Source: Clonostachys chloroleuca
Lineage: Eukaryota > Ascomycota > Sordariomycetes > Hypocreales > Bionectriaceae
NCBI GenBank assembly: GCA_037952775.1
Contig: JBANAY010000003.1
Span: forward strand, 8,618,001 to 8,682,000
DNA length: 64,000 nt
Direction: 5' to 3'
The position numbers were made by a program, and so were the translations under genes. Under the pieces are notes generated by a model, which was not told the DNA's origin, did no database searches, and was given only the letters and a program-made list of their open reading frames with translations. Shown in pieces: positions 21,701 to 32,974 of the stretch (its first letter is position 1; the number at the start of each line of letters is the position of its first letter).

Positions 21701-22800
21701 CTATTCGCCCTTGTAAGGGTGGCCAGGGCCAAACTCCGGCTTCCAGAGGCCTTTCTTTTCCTTCGTCTTGACCTGCTCAGCCTTGAGAAGCCCGTAAATA
21801 ACCTTTAGGGTGGACATGGGAACGCCTCGACTCTCGCCTTCACGCAGAGGCTCGCCAACGATGACCTCTGCTTCGATGAAGTTGCCTTTGAGAATATCTT
21901 GCGCCATGCTTGGGTAGAACCAAGCCTCGATGGGATCATTGAAAACGACAATGTCAGGGAGGTTCGCATCCAGCTCGACGCCGCAAGCCTTGGCGGCGGC
22001 AATGATCTCTCTCATGATCGGCTTGAGCAGGTCATCCACAACGTGCTCTGTAGCTCGCATACGGGTAGCATCCATACGCAGCACTGTAGCCACAGAGTTG
22101 AAGCTAGCGTTGTAGACGAGCTTCCGCCACCGAGTCTTGAGAACATCAGGCTCGTAAAGGGTGGTGAGCTTGCCGTTGGGGTTGTAGATATCAATGTACC
22201 GGCGGGCTGCCGCTTCAGCAACAGCAGCTGATACACCGGGGTTGTGGAAGGGTCCAATCTTTTGCTCATCCGTGTCATCATGGATGATGAAGCCCTTCTC
22301 TTTCTCAGTGGCGCCAATGGTAGAGACACTGCTGATAATTGGGTTGTTGGGAAAGCGCGCCACGACGGGCTTCTCGATGTTCAGACCATTCTGCGAGAGG
22401 ACAATGGCTGTCTTCCCAGGCGTAACGGCGGGTGCAATCAGATCAGATACAGTAGGCGGGACATCAGCCACGTTCTTTGTGGTCACCAAGATAAAGTCGT
22501 AAGGCTCGATTACCTCCTTGGTAACGTCGGGCACAGTCTTGCGGACTTTTCAATGGTTAGTATTGGCCCTGACGGCGTGAATCAAGTATTCGCAGGCTCA
22601 CTTTCAGTAGGCCTATACCCCTTGATATCATGGCCGTGCTCGATGGAGTCGATCCTGATACCCTTCTCCTTGACGACATCGTAGTTTGATCTCATTACTG
22701 CAGTAACGGTCGCCTTGCCACCAATCTCAAGGGCATAGGCCGCGAGGGTGCCGACACCACCGGTGCCAACGATGAGAACGCGAGCTTTGTCTCTAGCCAT
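21701..22800 (-). CDS. 2-dehydropantoate 2-reductase family protein (ApbA/PanE)
   Basis: NADPH-dependent reductase of 2-keto acids; in the namesake pathway it converts ketopantoate to pantoate. Exons 22800-22602 and 22545-21701 give 347 residues. RVLIVGTGGVGTLAAYAL is the Rossmann motif at residues 7-24; FILVTTKNVADV and VLSQNGLNIEKPV are the conserved N-domain segments. KLVYNASFNSVATV carries the conserved Lys and Asn of the C-terminal helical domain. Because it lies among catabolic enzymes rather than with pantothenate genes, a different 2-keto acid substrate is likely; paralogues of this family are numerous in fungi. Confidence 0.88.
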
Positions 22801-23658
22801 GCTTTTGCTCAGTTTCAGATGCGTTATTCTTGAAGATGCGCTTTGGGATGCAGATTATGTTCGAAAATTATTGTATGATAGTTAGGTATCATTTACACAT
22901 CCTCTTACACTCACCCTCGCTTATACAAATATAAATAACTCAAGGGCCGCCGGCATGGAGATGATTGTATCCAACTTCAGCAAGAGTCACAGGATAGCGA
23001 GATAAGGGATCGGAGCACTGTCGCTCGCCGTACCTTGCGATAGAATTATTCTTGCGTCGAAAAAGGGCTCTTAATCGCCTAGCATCGGAGGTGTGATCGT
23101 GGAGCACTGCCTTAAAAGGATAGTGCGTCGCATTCGGACCAACCTGCCATCGATGACTTGAGATTCCCGTCTCCATGCGTGTACGGGGCGACATTAGCGT
23201 AGCTCTCCTTGAGCGGGGGAGGCCATGCTGTGGAGGAATGAGCGAGCGGCGCTAGATGCGTGGAGTCAGCTCCAGTGATGAGCCCCTTTCCCCTCGTCAT
23301 CATGAGATCTTCGATCGACTTGGCATGATAAGGAACTTCCTTGTATGGCCGTTTGCCCTCCTGTTCATGCGCTGAATTATGGCACAAAGGAAGAATATGA
23401 TGGGGCTCTACTACAACTGAAATTCTGTAGGATGTGATCTCACATGCGCAAGTTGACCACAATAGAATTAAATCTCAATGGATAAGTTGATACCTGAGTT
23501 GCCTAAGAAAACATCTTCTATATACATGCTATAGCAAAGTCATAGAATGGAGGTTGGTATGTTTATAGCAATGAGAGCGGCGTTAAAAACGTGCATAATT
23601 TCAAGGCTTCAAAGTACAATAATGTCCTCTTGATTCCTCTATTTACTTGACTATACGT
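22801..23658. other. Spacer upstream of the ketopantoate-reductase-like gene
   Basis: No supported gene; short minus-strand frames show no motif. Confidence 0.4.
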
Positions 23659-25401
23659 TTAGATATGAGCCCGGTGCGTCACGTTGATATTTCCCGTGAC
23701 AACGGTCTTGCTTTGCAAGTAGTCCGCAATGCCGTACTTGCTACCCTCGCGCCCAAGGCCCGACTGCTTTACGCCCCCAAAACTGTTATTGATGTCAGTC
23801 AGCACATTTGTCTCTTATTGAAGTCTATATGGAGGTTCTTACGGTGCGGCGGCGTCGGACATGACGCCCGTGTTGATGGCAACCATCCCAAAGTGCAGCA
23901 GTTCCGTGACACGATGGGCTCTTGTGATATCTTGGGTGTAGACGTAGGATGCCAATCCGACATCACAGGCGTTTGCGGCGTCAACAGCTTCGTCTTCAGC
24001 CGAAAACCTCAGTATAGGCGCAATGGGACCAAAAATCTCCTCCTGGAAGAGGCGCATGTTGCTGGAGACATCTGTCAATACTGTCGGCTGGTAGAAAGCA
24101 GGGCCTGCAAGATGCGGTCAGTTGATATGTGTACTCTTAAAACATGGACAATGAGACGAGACCAACCAATATCTTGTCTTCTTCTACCACCAACAGCGAT
24201 CTTGGCGCCCTTTTGAACGGCATCGTCCACGAGCTCTGCAACTTTGCTAGCAGCGGCCTCGTGGATCAATGGGCCATGGGTCGTCTCTGGATCGGCGCCA
24301 TTCCCAACCTTGAATGTCCGAACAATCTCGACAAGTCTTCTAATGAACTCTTCGTAGATGCCGTCTTGGACAAAAATGCGGTTGGCGCACACGCATGTCT
24401 GGCCCGTGCCCTTGAACTTGCTGGCGACGACACCCTTGACAGCAAGGTCGAGATCAGCGTCGTTGAATACTATGACGGGAGCATTACCGCCCAACTCCAG
24501 GCTAAGCTTCTTGATGGTGTCGCTAGACTGCTTCATCAATAGACGACCGACACGTGTCGATCCAGTGAACGAGATCTTGCGGACGATTGGGGAGGCGCAC
24601 AAGACCTGACCAATCTCTGGGGTGTTCTCCAGTGCACAAACAATGTTGACAACGCCCTTAGGAACTCCAGCCTTCTCTCCCAGTAGAGCAAGTGCGTTTG
24701 CCGTGAATGGAGTCTCGCCGGCTGTTTTGATGACTACGGAGCAGCCAGCAGCCAGAGCTGGGCCGAGTTTGCGTGTGATCATGCCAGCGGGAAAGTTCCA
24801 TCTAGTGAAAGGATGACACAGTAAGAAGACACACCTTAAGAATAGGAAATAGGATATAGCACATACGGTACAATGAGACCAGAAACACCAACGGGCTCTT
24901 TAAGGACTGATACACGGAAGCTTGTTGAGCTATGGGGAACCACATCGCCGTGGATGTGAGCTGCCTCTTCCGAGAACCACTCGAGGAAGCTGGCAGCGAA
25001 TTGGACTTCACCATTAGCATCGAAGGAGGCCTTGCCATTCTCCCAGCCGATGAGAGTGGCGAGATCTTGTGCATTCTCCAAAATCAAGTCATTCCATCGG
25101 CGAAGGATCCGTGCCCGCTCTCGGCCACTGCGGCTGCGCCAGGCTGGGAAGGCGGCAGCCGCAGCATCAATAGCCCTTTGGGCATCGTGGGAGTTCGATT
25201 CCGGGCATGTTCCGATCAGCTTTCCTGTTGCAGGATCTTGAAGCGTTCCTAGGGTTAGCCATCGTCCCATATGAGTGTAACTCCGGATGACGTACCGTAG
25301 ACCTCAAACCTTTTGCCAGACACAGACTCGACCCATTCGGCATTGATATAGTTCTTGCCGATGAGCAGAGAGGGATTTTTGAGTCGGCGTTCTTGAAGCA
25401 T
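23659..25401 (-). CDS. NAD(P)-dependent aldehyde dehydrogenase, succinate-semialdehyde type
   Basis: Oxidises an aldehyde to an acid. Five exons: 25401-25296, 25248-24867, 24801-24167, 24104-23843 and 23782-23659, all phases agreeing. Motifs: the WNFP segment formed across the second intron, the cofactor region [25 protein letters not shown] with the general-base Glu, [11 protein letters not shown] with the catalytic Cys, [13 protein letters not shown], and the C-terminal [18 protein letters not shown] typical of GabD-like enzymes. The length, about 500 residues, is normal and no targeting sequence is evident. It faces the RidA-amine oxidase gene across a 0.95-kb promoter, so it may oxidise the aldehyde released by amine oxidation or by the aldolase. 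Succinate semialdehyde itself is not implied. Confidence 0.9.
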
Positions 25402-26347
25402 TGTATGACGGTGTGCAACAGGGATATAGGAAAAGCTGAAAATTGATCACGTAGACTTGGTCCGGCGGCAATTGATATCAATTTTAATGGAAGGTCATTA
25501 ATAAAGGTTATAAGATTTCGGATTAATAGACCTGTTTGCAGAAGCAATCAACACGAAGTAACACCAACCCCTTTAGAACATAACCATCATGGGCAGGCAT
25601 GACACAATCGTACCCGGTGGCCACTATAAGCTACTCCCGCAACCTAATTCTCCCTACACCCTCATCCAATCTCCAATCTCCGCTTGTTTCCAGGCAGTTG
25701 ACCCCGGGTTGGAGCTGAATACGCTCGCCACTGCCCCCGGCATCAACATATCCCTGCCACTTGGATCACCAATACGAGTGGAACTGAGTCACTGCAGCCG
25801 AGTCACCGCAACCGAGTCAAAGAAGCCGAGTCAAGTCGATGATATTATCCACCTTCCAGCTGGAACAGGTATGAGGGACCGACATAGCAACATAAGATCT
25901 ACATACGTATCTCCATTCGACTCCCCACACTCACCCCGCCTAACTAGGGTTGATGCTGGTGGTCACAACTGCAAGATCCTTATCTCTATCTCCACCAAGA
26001 CATCGCCCCTAACCTGATTCATCTCGCTCGGTCCTGCTTGCTTCCTGCTCTGATACGTAAATCCAACATGCCAAAAGCCGGGGCAACGCCTTCGCCTCCA
26101 AGTACCACGAATTCCGAGGCCGGGTATCAATTGTATTGTCCCTTCGTTAACTCTGCGACAGCGGACGGTAATGTGTACAGCTTCATTGAGTTGATAACGC
26201 TGATGAGCGCCGGTAGGTCGTATAAAATCTCGGGTACTAGACATCAGATCAAGGCCGAGTAAGTGGTTGTTCTCTTTGAACAAAAAGGCATCGACAAGTC
26301 AAAGATTAAGGAGGGAGTGAACTGCCCCAGTCGCTTCAGCATTCACG
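25402..26347. promoter_or_regulatory. Shared divergent promoter of the aldehyde dehydrogenase and RidA-amine oxidase
   Basis: No coding sequence is supported: a 142-codon plus-strand frame lacks any motif. The region contains the phased box array listed next, about 390 bp from the dehydrogenase start and 515 bp from the RidA-amine oxidase start. Confidence 0.6.
25785..25833 (+). promoter_or_regulatory. Four (T/C)GAGTCA boxes at exact 14-bp spacing
   Basis: TGAGTCA at 25785 and CGAGTCA at 25799, 25813 and 25827. Starts are exactly 14 bp apart while the spacers differ in sequence, so the boxes look selected. The first copy is the Gcn4/AP-1 core; the others differ at the first base. This could be a multi-copy operator for the cluster regulator or for a bZIP factor. 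Confidence 0.55.
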
Positions 26348-28268
26348 ATGGCACCCCGTGTCGAGATCCTCGACCTGTCCAACACTTCTCAGATCTACCA
26401 CTCCCCAGCTACCATTACCGCCTCCAATACCAAGTTAGTTCATGTGTCTGGTCAAGTAGGAGCCACAAAGTCTGGCCACATCCCTGCCGACTATGAATCT
26501 CAGATTCATCTGGCGCTCCTCAACCTGCGCCGCATTATCATCGCGGCCGGTGCCACCGTCAAGGACCTGGCCAAGATCACCGTCTATATTGTCGACTACA
26601 GTCCTGACCGCAGAAAGCATACTCGGCCCATCCAACGATTTCTGCGTGGCCATAGGCCGGCAATGACGCTTGCGCCTGTCGCCCAACTCGCGAACCCAGC
26701 CTGGCTCTTCGAAATCGACGCCGTCTTTGCTGTTCCTTCTCCTACAGATTCCATCCCACGCCTGCTGTCTGGCCCTTCACCGACAAAATCTGTTGATGTA
26801 GTGATCATCGGTGCAGGTCTGGCTGGGCTCTCTGCGGCCCAGTATCTCCACCGAGAAGGGTTGCCATATGTTATTCTCGAAGCTCGCAATCGAGTTGGAG
26901 GCAAGACATATACTCATCCTCTTCCTACCGGCCGAGGAAATGTTGAGCTTGGAGCTGGCTGGATCAATGATACCAACCAGTCCCGTATGATCGAGCTTGC
27001 TCGTCAATTTGGCCTAGAGCTCATCGAGCAGAACACTAACGGCAACGTTGCATTGCAGGATGTTGACGGCAGTGTGTCTCCCTTCCCATACGGAGAGCTC
27101 CCCAACGTAAGTGTATCATATTGGCAACTGTTCTTGTTTATCCTAGCAACAGTTGTTTTGAAAAAGTGCAGCACTAACAGTGATTCTTCCACAGTTCGAC
27201 CGAGCCTCCCAGCAAGATGTAGCCCGTATTCGGGATAAGGCCGAGGCTGATTGCCAGCTCTTAGATATCTTCAAGCCCCAGGATACGGCACTTGATGCTA
27301 TGACATTCGAGGCCTACCTGCGCTCTAACAATGCATCAGAGAAGGCCCTCTGGACGGCCACCGTCTGGACTCGCGCCATGCTGGGCGTCGACCCCCGCGA
27401 TGTTTCCGCCCTCTTCTTCCTCAACTACTGCAAGTCTGGCGGCGGTCTTTTGCAGATGCGTTCCGACCGCAAGCACGGCGGCCAATACCTTCGCATCCGT
27501 CAAGGTACACAGAGCTTTTCAGAGCATCTAGCCAAGGCTCTCGAGCCCGACTCCATTCATCTAAATTCTCCTGTGAAGCAAGTTACCCAAGATGGCCCTC
27601 ATTCTGTTAGCGTCACAACTGCCGACGGTGCTGTCTACCGAGGCCGCAAGGTCATCACCACAGTACCAAGCCCTGTGCTGAAAACAATTGATTTCCAGCC
27701 CGCTCTTCATCCTGTAAAGCTTGCTTGGTCCGAGTCGGCCAACTACGGCTATTACACAAAGGCCATGATGGTCTTCAAGACCCCCTTCTGGATTGCAAAA
27801 GGCTGGTGCGGTCTAGCACAGTCCTTCACCGGACCAGCTGCCGTAGTGCGCGACTCCTGCAGTCCCGCCGATGGTACAGCCGTTCTGACTTGCTTCATGT
27901 CCGGCCCGCCTGCCCAGGAGTGGTCCCTCCTCCCTCAAGCCGAGAAGAACGAGAAGCTGCTCAACCAGCTTGGCAAGCTCTTTGGGGCAGAGGACTTGGT
28001 GAAGCAGGAGTTCATTGAGTGCCACATCCACGAGTGGAACGAGGATGAGTACTCGGGATATGGCTGCCCGTGCGCTCATTTGCCTCCTGGTGTTCTGGAT
28101 GCCCTTGGGCCCGACTCTCTGCGCGAGCCCATTGGAAATTTGCACTTTGCTGGTACTGAGACTGCAGGTGAGTGGAAGGGGTATATGGAAGGTGCTGTGC
28201 GCAGTGGAGAGCGCGCTGCTCAGGAGATTATCCGTGATCTGAAGACTGGACTGGCAGCTCGTCTATAA
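26348..28268 (+). CDS. RidA-flavin amine oxidase fusion protein
   Basis: Two enzymes in one chain: an N-terminal RidA (YjgF/UK114) domain that hydrolyses reactive imines/enamines, and an FAD amine oxidase. Exons 26348-27106 and 27195-28268 give 610 residues with a phase-0 intron. RidA spans about 1-128: LVHVSGQVGATKSGHIP, AGATVKDLAKITVYIVD, the HRPAMTLAPV region and FEIDAVFAV at its end. A short linker leads to VVIIGAGLAGLSAAQYL at about 142, the FAD Rossmann motif, then VILEARNRVGGKTYT and ELGAGWI. The C-terminus has GNLHFAGTETAGEWKGYMEG, typical of monoamine oxidases. Amine oxidases make imines, so the attached RidA is chemically sensible. No signal peptide or peroxisomal SKL end is seen. 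Confidence 0.92.
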
Positions 28269-28708
28269 TTTGTCTTGGTATTATAGGGTTTGACGAAGAC
28301 AATTTTAAGTATAATGCAATCCAAGCATCACGAGTGTAACTAAAAGGACAAAAGGGCGTATCGCATGCCCTGGTGTTTCACTTCGCACTTTAAATAACGT
28401 ACCATTTCTTTCCATCTAACCTTTACCCCAACTACGTATAAAAATATTCTCACACTTCTTGCACTATGGCTCAGTTGCAATGCGATTTCCAGTCCATACA
28501 TTTCATGTTGTGATGCTATCCATAGTAGCGGCTTAACTTTTTTCTCTGATACGTAATATCGGGCATTCTTGGACGCAATTCCAGCGCTCTTTTCCAAGTC
28601 GTTACTTTTGAAGAGGACGATGATTCGTGAGTAGAGCAAGGTTAACGTAATCATTGGATGATATTCGCTCAACAGCTATCATTTATCATTGTTTCTTATA
28701 TTATTAGA

Positions 28709-29717
28709 TTATTCTCCCTTAGACAGTTCCCCCTTAGATTTCCAAATCTCGTATTCAAAGTCGGGTTGAAATTCAGTGTAAAGTGTTTCCTATACCATTT
28801 GTATATTAGCACGCCTCACGACCATGAAGAACATTAAGAGAAACTTACAGGGTCAGCATTGACCTTAGCAGTAAACCTTGCTGCCTCTTCGTTGATGAGC
28901 TTCTTCTCGTGCTTACAGGCATCCACCATAAGTTGGACCTCGCATGAGCGCTCCATAAGTGTGAAGAGGTATGCTGCCTCGTCAACCGTACCTCCGGCCG
29001 TAAGTAGGCCATGGTTCTGTAAAATGACTACCTTAGCATGTTCGCCCATGACGTCGGCGATGCGCAAGCTTTCAGCGTCTCCAAGGACAATGCCGTTGAA
29101 GTCGTCATACACGGCCTGGATGCCGTAGAAGTTGCAGGTATCCTGACTTATAATGTCCAATGGCAGACCGAAGCTCGCCCAGGCCTTTCCGTACTTTGAG
29201 TGTGTATGGCACGCAGCGTTGATGTCGGGGCGGGCTTTGTGGATGGCACTATGAATCATGAAGCCCGCAGCATTAACAGCAACCTTATTGCCGCCAATGA
29301 CTCTGCCCTTCTCATCCACTTGGACCATATCACTGGCCTTGAGCATACCAAAATGGACACCCATCCTATCGTTCGTTAAGCACATCAACGCACACTCTAG
29401 GGCTGACTTTGAGGCAAGAAGACTTACGGGTTGATCCAGAAAGTGTTGGGATCTACGGGGTCGCGAACACTGATGTGGCCAGAAGTGCCTTCGCCATAAC
29501 CGCGTCGTGCAAAGACCCTAAAGGCGCCAGCCATGTGTTCGAGCTGCAATTGTCGTTTCTTATAGGGGTCATCGATCTTAGGGATCCCGGGAAACTCGTA
29601 TTCACCAGTGGTTACTGCTGCTAAACCTGCAGGGCCGTCTTGGGGCTGCGTAGCCGGGGCCGCGTGGCTAGACTCGAAAGTGAGTTTTTGCTCACTGATT
29701 ACTGTAGTAGAGGACAT
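28709..29717 (-). CDS. Class II aldolase/adducin-family protein
   Basis: Exons 29717-29428, 29365-28849 and 28789-28709 give 295 residues. Metal-dependent aldolases of this family cleave phospho- or keto-sugars between C-C bonds; fungal members are also called adducin-like. Seen: GYGEGTSGHISVRDP, the substrate-binding start; ACHTHSKYGKAWA with the paired metal-binding histidines; LQNHGLLTAGGTVDEA with the third histidine. A Thr/Ser-rich N-terminus of about 60 residues precedes the domain. It is transcribed away from the Zn2Cys6 regulator across a 750-bp promoter, so it is a good candidate for direct control. A retro-aldol step on a 2-keto-3-deoxy acid would suit the neighbouring dehydratase, but that is inference. 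Confidence 0.88.
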
Positions 29718-30470
29718 GCTGAATGATCACTTGATCACTCTCTTTGTAAGAATTCCAAATGCCGCCGGGAGGATTAGTGAAATACTCGAAATTTTTTGGG
29801 ATAACACAAAAAGAAATTTCTGCCTTGTTTAAGAAGGGTGATAAGATCAGACGGAGATTGATGACTTTCTTATTCATATACCTCCAGCACCAGAAATCGT
29901 TTCGTATTTCTGATTAGTTTCGACCACACTTGTTCTCGCGTTAGTCAAACCATCCTTAGACACCATCGCCACTTTGACATCACTCTCCACAAGTGTCTGG
30001 TTGGGGATGCGGAGGGAGGTGGGGCGTGAACAACATCCGCCGAGAGAAGGAGATGGCGAGTCCTTCCGTTTTTACTTAGACCCTGAGAGATTGGTGGATC
30101 CGAGTGTGGCAATTCGATCCGGGACGGCAACAAGTTCCACATGTTGATATCTCTACGGAGCCGCTTCCCCGCATTGGTAACTAGCCGGCAGGTCGGAACT
30201 TACTCCGCTGATAAGAGCCATAGGAGTGGTTTCGATTACCAATATTTCCTCTTTGAGGGGAGTTGCTGAGGCTCTTACCTAGTTCTTCGCTCGCTCATGA
30301 CTTCCATCACCTATTTTTTTGCCGCAACGCCCACAGAGACGAGTAAAGAAACCCCGTACGATTTACGCCAGGCCTCCAGTTCGCTCGCATCATCTTTGCT
30401 GGGTTGCTAGGCTTCTCCCAAGGCGAACCAAATACACTGGGCTGTCAAGGCCCCTTTTCGATCCGGTTCG
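29718..30470. promoter_or_regulatory. Divergent promoter of the aldolase and the regulator
   Basis: No supported gene. A pair of TGATCA hexamers (29724-29729 and 29732-29737) lies just ahead of the aldolase start. Confidence 0.4.
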
Positions 30471-32725
30471 ATGCCGATTAGCGGGGCTCCCCCGACATAT
30501 CAGTACAGGAAGCACAGCAAGTCTTTCACCGGCTGCTGGACTTGCCGAGGGCGCAAAGTGAAGTGCGATGAGCTCCGGCCGAAGTGTAGCCAGTGCACAC
30601 AGAAGGGATTGGTGTGTGGTGGCTACGATGTCCGGCTGCAGTGGATCACCCCCGAGACCGGGGATGGTTCTGAGGCCCCGAATCCGCAGCTGATCCCTAT
30701 CACAAGCAGCCATAGGAGCAGGATAACTATGGGTGAGTAGTAGCTGCTGCTTTAGTGGCGTGTTGAATTTGGTGTAGCTGATATTAACTCCGGGCTTGTC
30801 ACAGGCCCGCCACTGCCCACGCTGTCACTTGAAAAGATCGACAACATTATACTCACACTTGACTCATTTAATCCTGAGGACTTAGGAAACACCGAAAAGG
30901 ACAACGATCGGTCTAAGTTTCTGAAATGTTTCGGAGTCTTTGGCACAGTGGATGATCATTCTTCAGCCAGTCTGCTTATGCCATCAACATCATCGGCACA
31001 ACCAAACTCCAATAATATTGATGTCACACCATCGCCTAACAACTCTTCCGATCTGGACACTCTACCTATCACGGATAATGCTCAATTTTCACCGCCACAG
31101 GATATTGATAACTCACTCCCGCTCACCACCTTCCTTGACAATCACCTCTTTGATGGCTCAGACCCCCATTATGACGATATATCCCTAGGGCAGGCTGACC
31201 TTGCGTGGCTATTTGATACTCAAAACCCAGATTCACTATCCCAAGATCTTGATATACAATGTAAGACGAACTGGCTCTTCGGAAATCCATCATGGCACGA
31301 ACCCTTTGAGCCCATCCCACGTAGCCCCCCTGTCTCGAATGGTATTTCTCAACAAGAGAGATTCCTGATGTACCACTACACAAGCAAGATCGTCAACCTT
31401 TTTGTGGTTTTGGAAAATGTGAAAAGCCCCTGGCAAACCATCCATATACCACGGGCTCTACAGAGCGCAGGTGAACTTGTTGTGATGGGCTATTCGCCTC
31501 CCTCCAAAAATGCACTGAGGAACGCGTTGCTATCAATCAGTGCATTTGCCTTGTCAAACGAGCACAAGAATCAGGGCAGAATTGAAGATGGCCAGAAATG
31601 GGCCGGTGTGGCGACTGGTTTTCGTGGGATAGCTATCAAGCACCTCAAGGAGGCCGTGCAAACCGGCTTCTTCAACGGATCGCGCCCCAGGTATAAGGAA
31701 TGTCTAGCGACAATGCTTTCAATGATCTCAATAAACGTGAGTACACTAATATCATTAAGGATATTACCTGTCGTCTCCTCTGACACGCAACGTAGGTGAT
31801 GTCCGGCGAGACAGAAACGTGCGCCATGCATCTTGATGGAGCGTACCGCTTGATAAACCAAGCAAGAAGCTGGAAGAAGAAGTATTCCAGCAAAGCTCAA
31901 GCGCTCCACCGAATATATTTCTTCCTACGGACAGTTTACGAAAGCACAAGGATGAAACCTACGACCGCTCAGAGTAGCAACAACGGCAGCCCCATGCTGG
32001 ACTGGGGCACGTCGGCTGAGTCTATATCGGGCGTCCTCCCAGAGGATAGTCCAACATCGGATGGCCGCTCGCCATCTGATCAGTATTCAAATGACATGTG
32101 TACATACGCGCACATCTACGGGGTGCCTCATAGCCTACTGATTCTATTAAACAGGACCGTTGAGGTTGTCCGTATGGTCATGGAGGAGCGAGAACGGACA
32201 GGAGCCCGAGGACTGTCGTCAGATTTGGCGGCCAAATGCGACGAAATGGAATTAAGCATCGTGGAGTGGCTCGCCGATCCGATAAACGACCCTGCATCTC
32301 CGGGAAGAGTAACACCAACGAACTCGATCATCATGGAGCACATGACTCGAGCTTTCCACAACGCCATCATCATATACTTTGCACAGCACGTCCGCCTACT
32401 CAAGCACCAGTACCTTCAACCGTTCATCACGAAGGTGATCGATAGCATAGAGACCATAGAAAGGATCAAGGCCGAGGCACATATCTTCGCCGCGCCACTC
32501 TATTGGCCAGCGTTTATAGCAGCGAGCGAGGCGTTTGAACCGGCTCTACAAGAGCGATTCCAGAAATGGTACAGGGATGTGGAGATTTACGGAATTGGGT
32601 GTATTAGGACGGGGACCCAAGTGTTGTCTGATGTCTGGGATAAAGGGCCGTGTCCAGGAGCTACGCTTACTAGTATTTGGAGGATGGTACTTGAGAGAAG
32701 AGGCGATATCCTGTTGTTAAGTTGA
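30471..32725 (+). CDS. Zn2Cys6 transcription factor, Arg81/ArcA-like
   Basis: Nuclear regulator. Exons 30471-30732, 30805-31736 and 31796-32725 give 707 residues. The binuclear cluster is complete near the N-terminus: GCWTCRGRKVKCDE, then CSQC and LVCGGYDVRLQWI; the CGGY(D)..L.W tail after the sixth Cys is a hallmark of the Arg81/ArcA/UGA3-like group, several of which control nitrogen-compound catabolism. An acidic, Ser/Asn/Pro-rich stretch (about 130-230) may be an activation region. The rest is the helical fungal-specific domain, with HIPRALQSAGELVVMGYS and the final WRMVLERRGDI. Its position inside the metabolic run makes it the likely local regulator. The intron at 31737-31795 keeps phase 0. 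Confidence 0.9.
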
Positions 32726-32974
32726 GTTTTCTGTGGAGTTATGTACCTATTGGGAATAATGAGAGCGAGTGTCACTAGTGTTCAAGCATCAAATGAATTG
32801 AATAATGACATGTATATGTACCTATGCGATGGAAAATAGAAAGACAATGCAACGATGTAAGAAGCCCTGTGAAGCAACTATGCCTATTGATAATACGATT
32901 TCACGTTCATTCGCATTTAAGAACTCCATCGTTAAATCAGCCATGTCCTGTCCTCCTAGATATGGCGGTCCCAT
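32726..32974. other. Short convergent 3' spacer
   Basis: The plus-strand regulator and minus-strand oxidase end towards each other here. AT-rich, with no gene. Confidence 0.4.

Noticed and set aside
25589..26017. 142-codon plus-strand frame in the divergent promoter
   Set aside because: Low-complexity reading across the phased box array; no motif and no homologue known to me.
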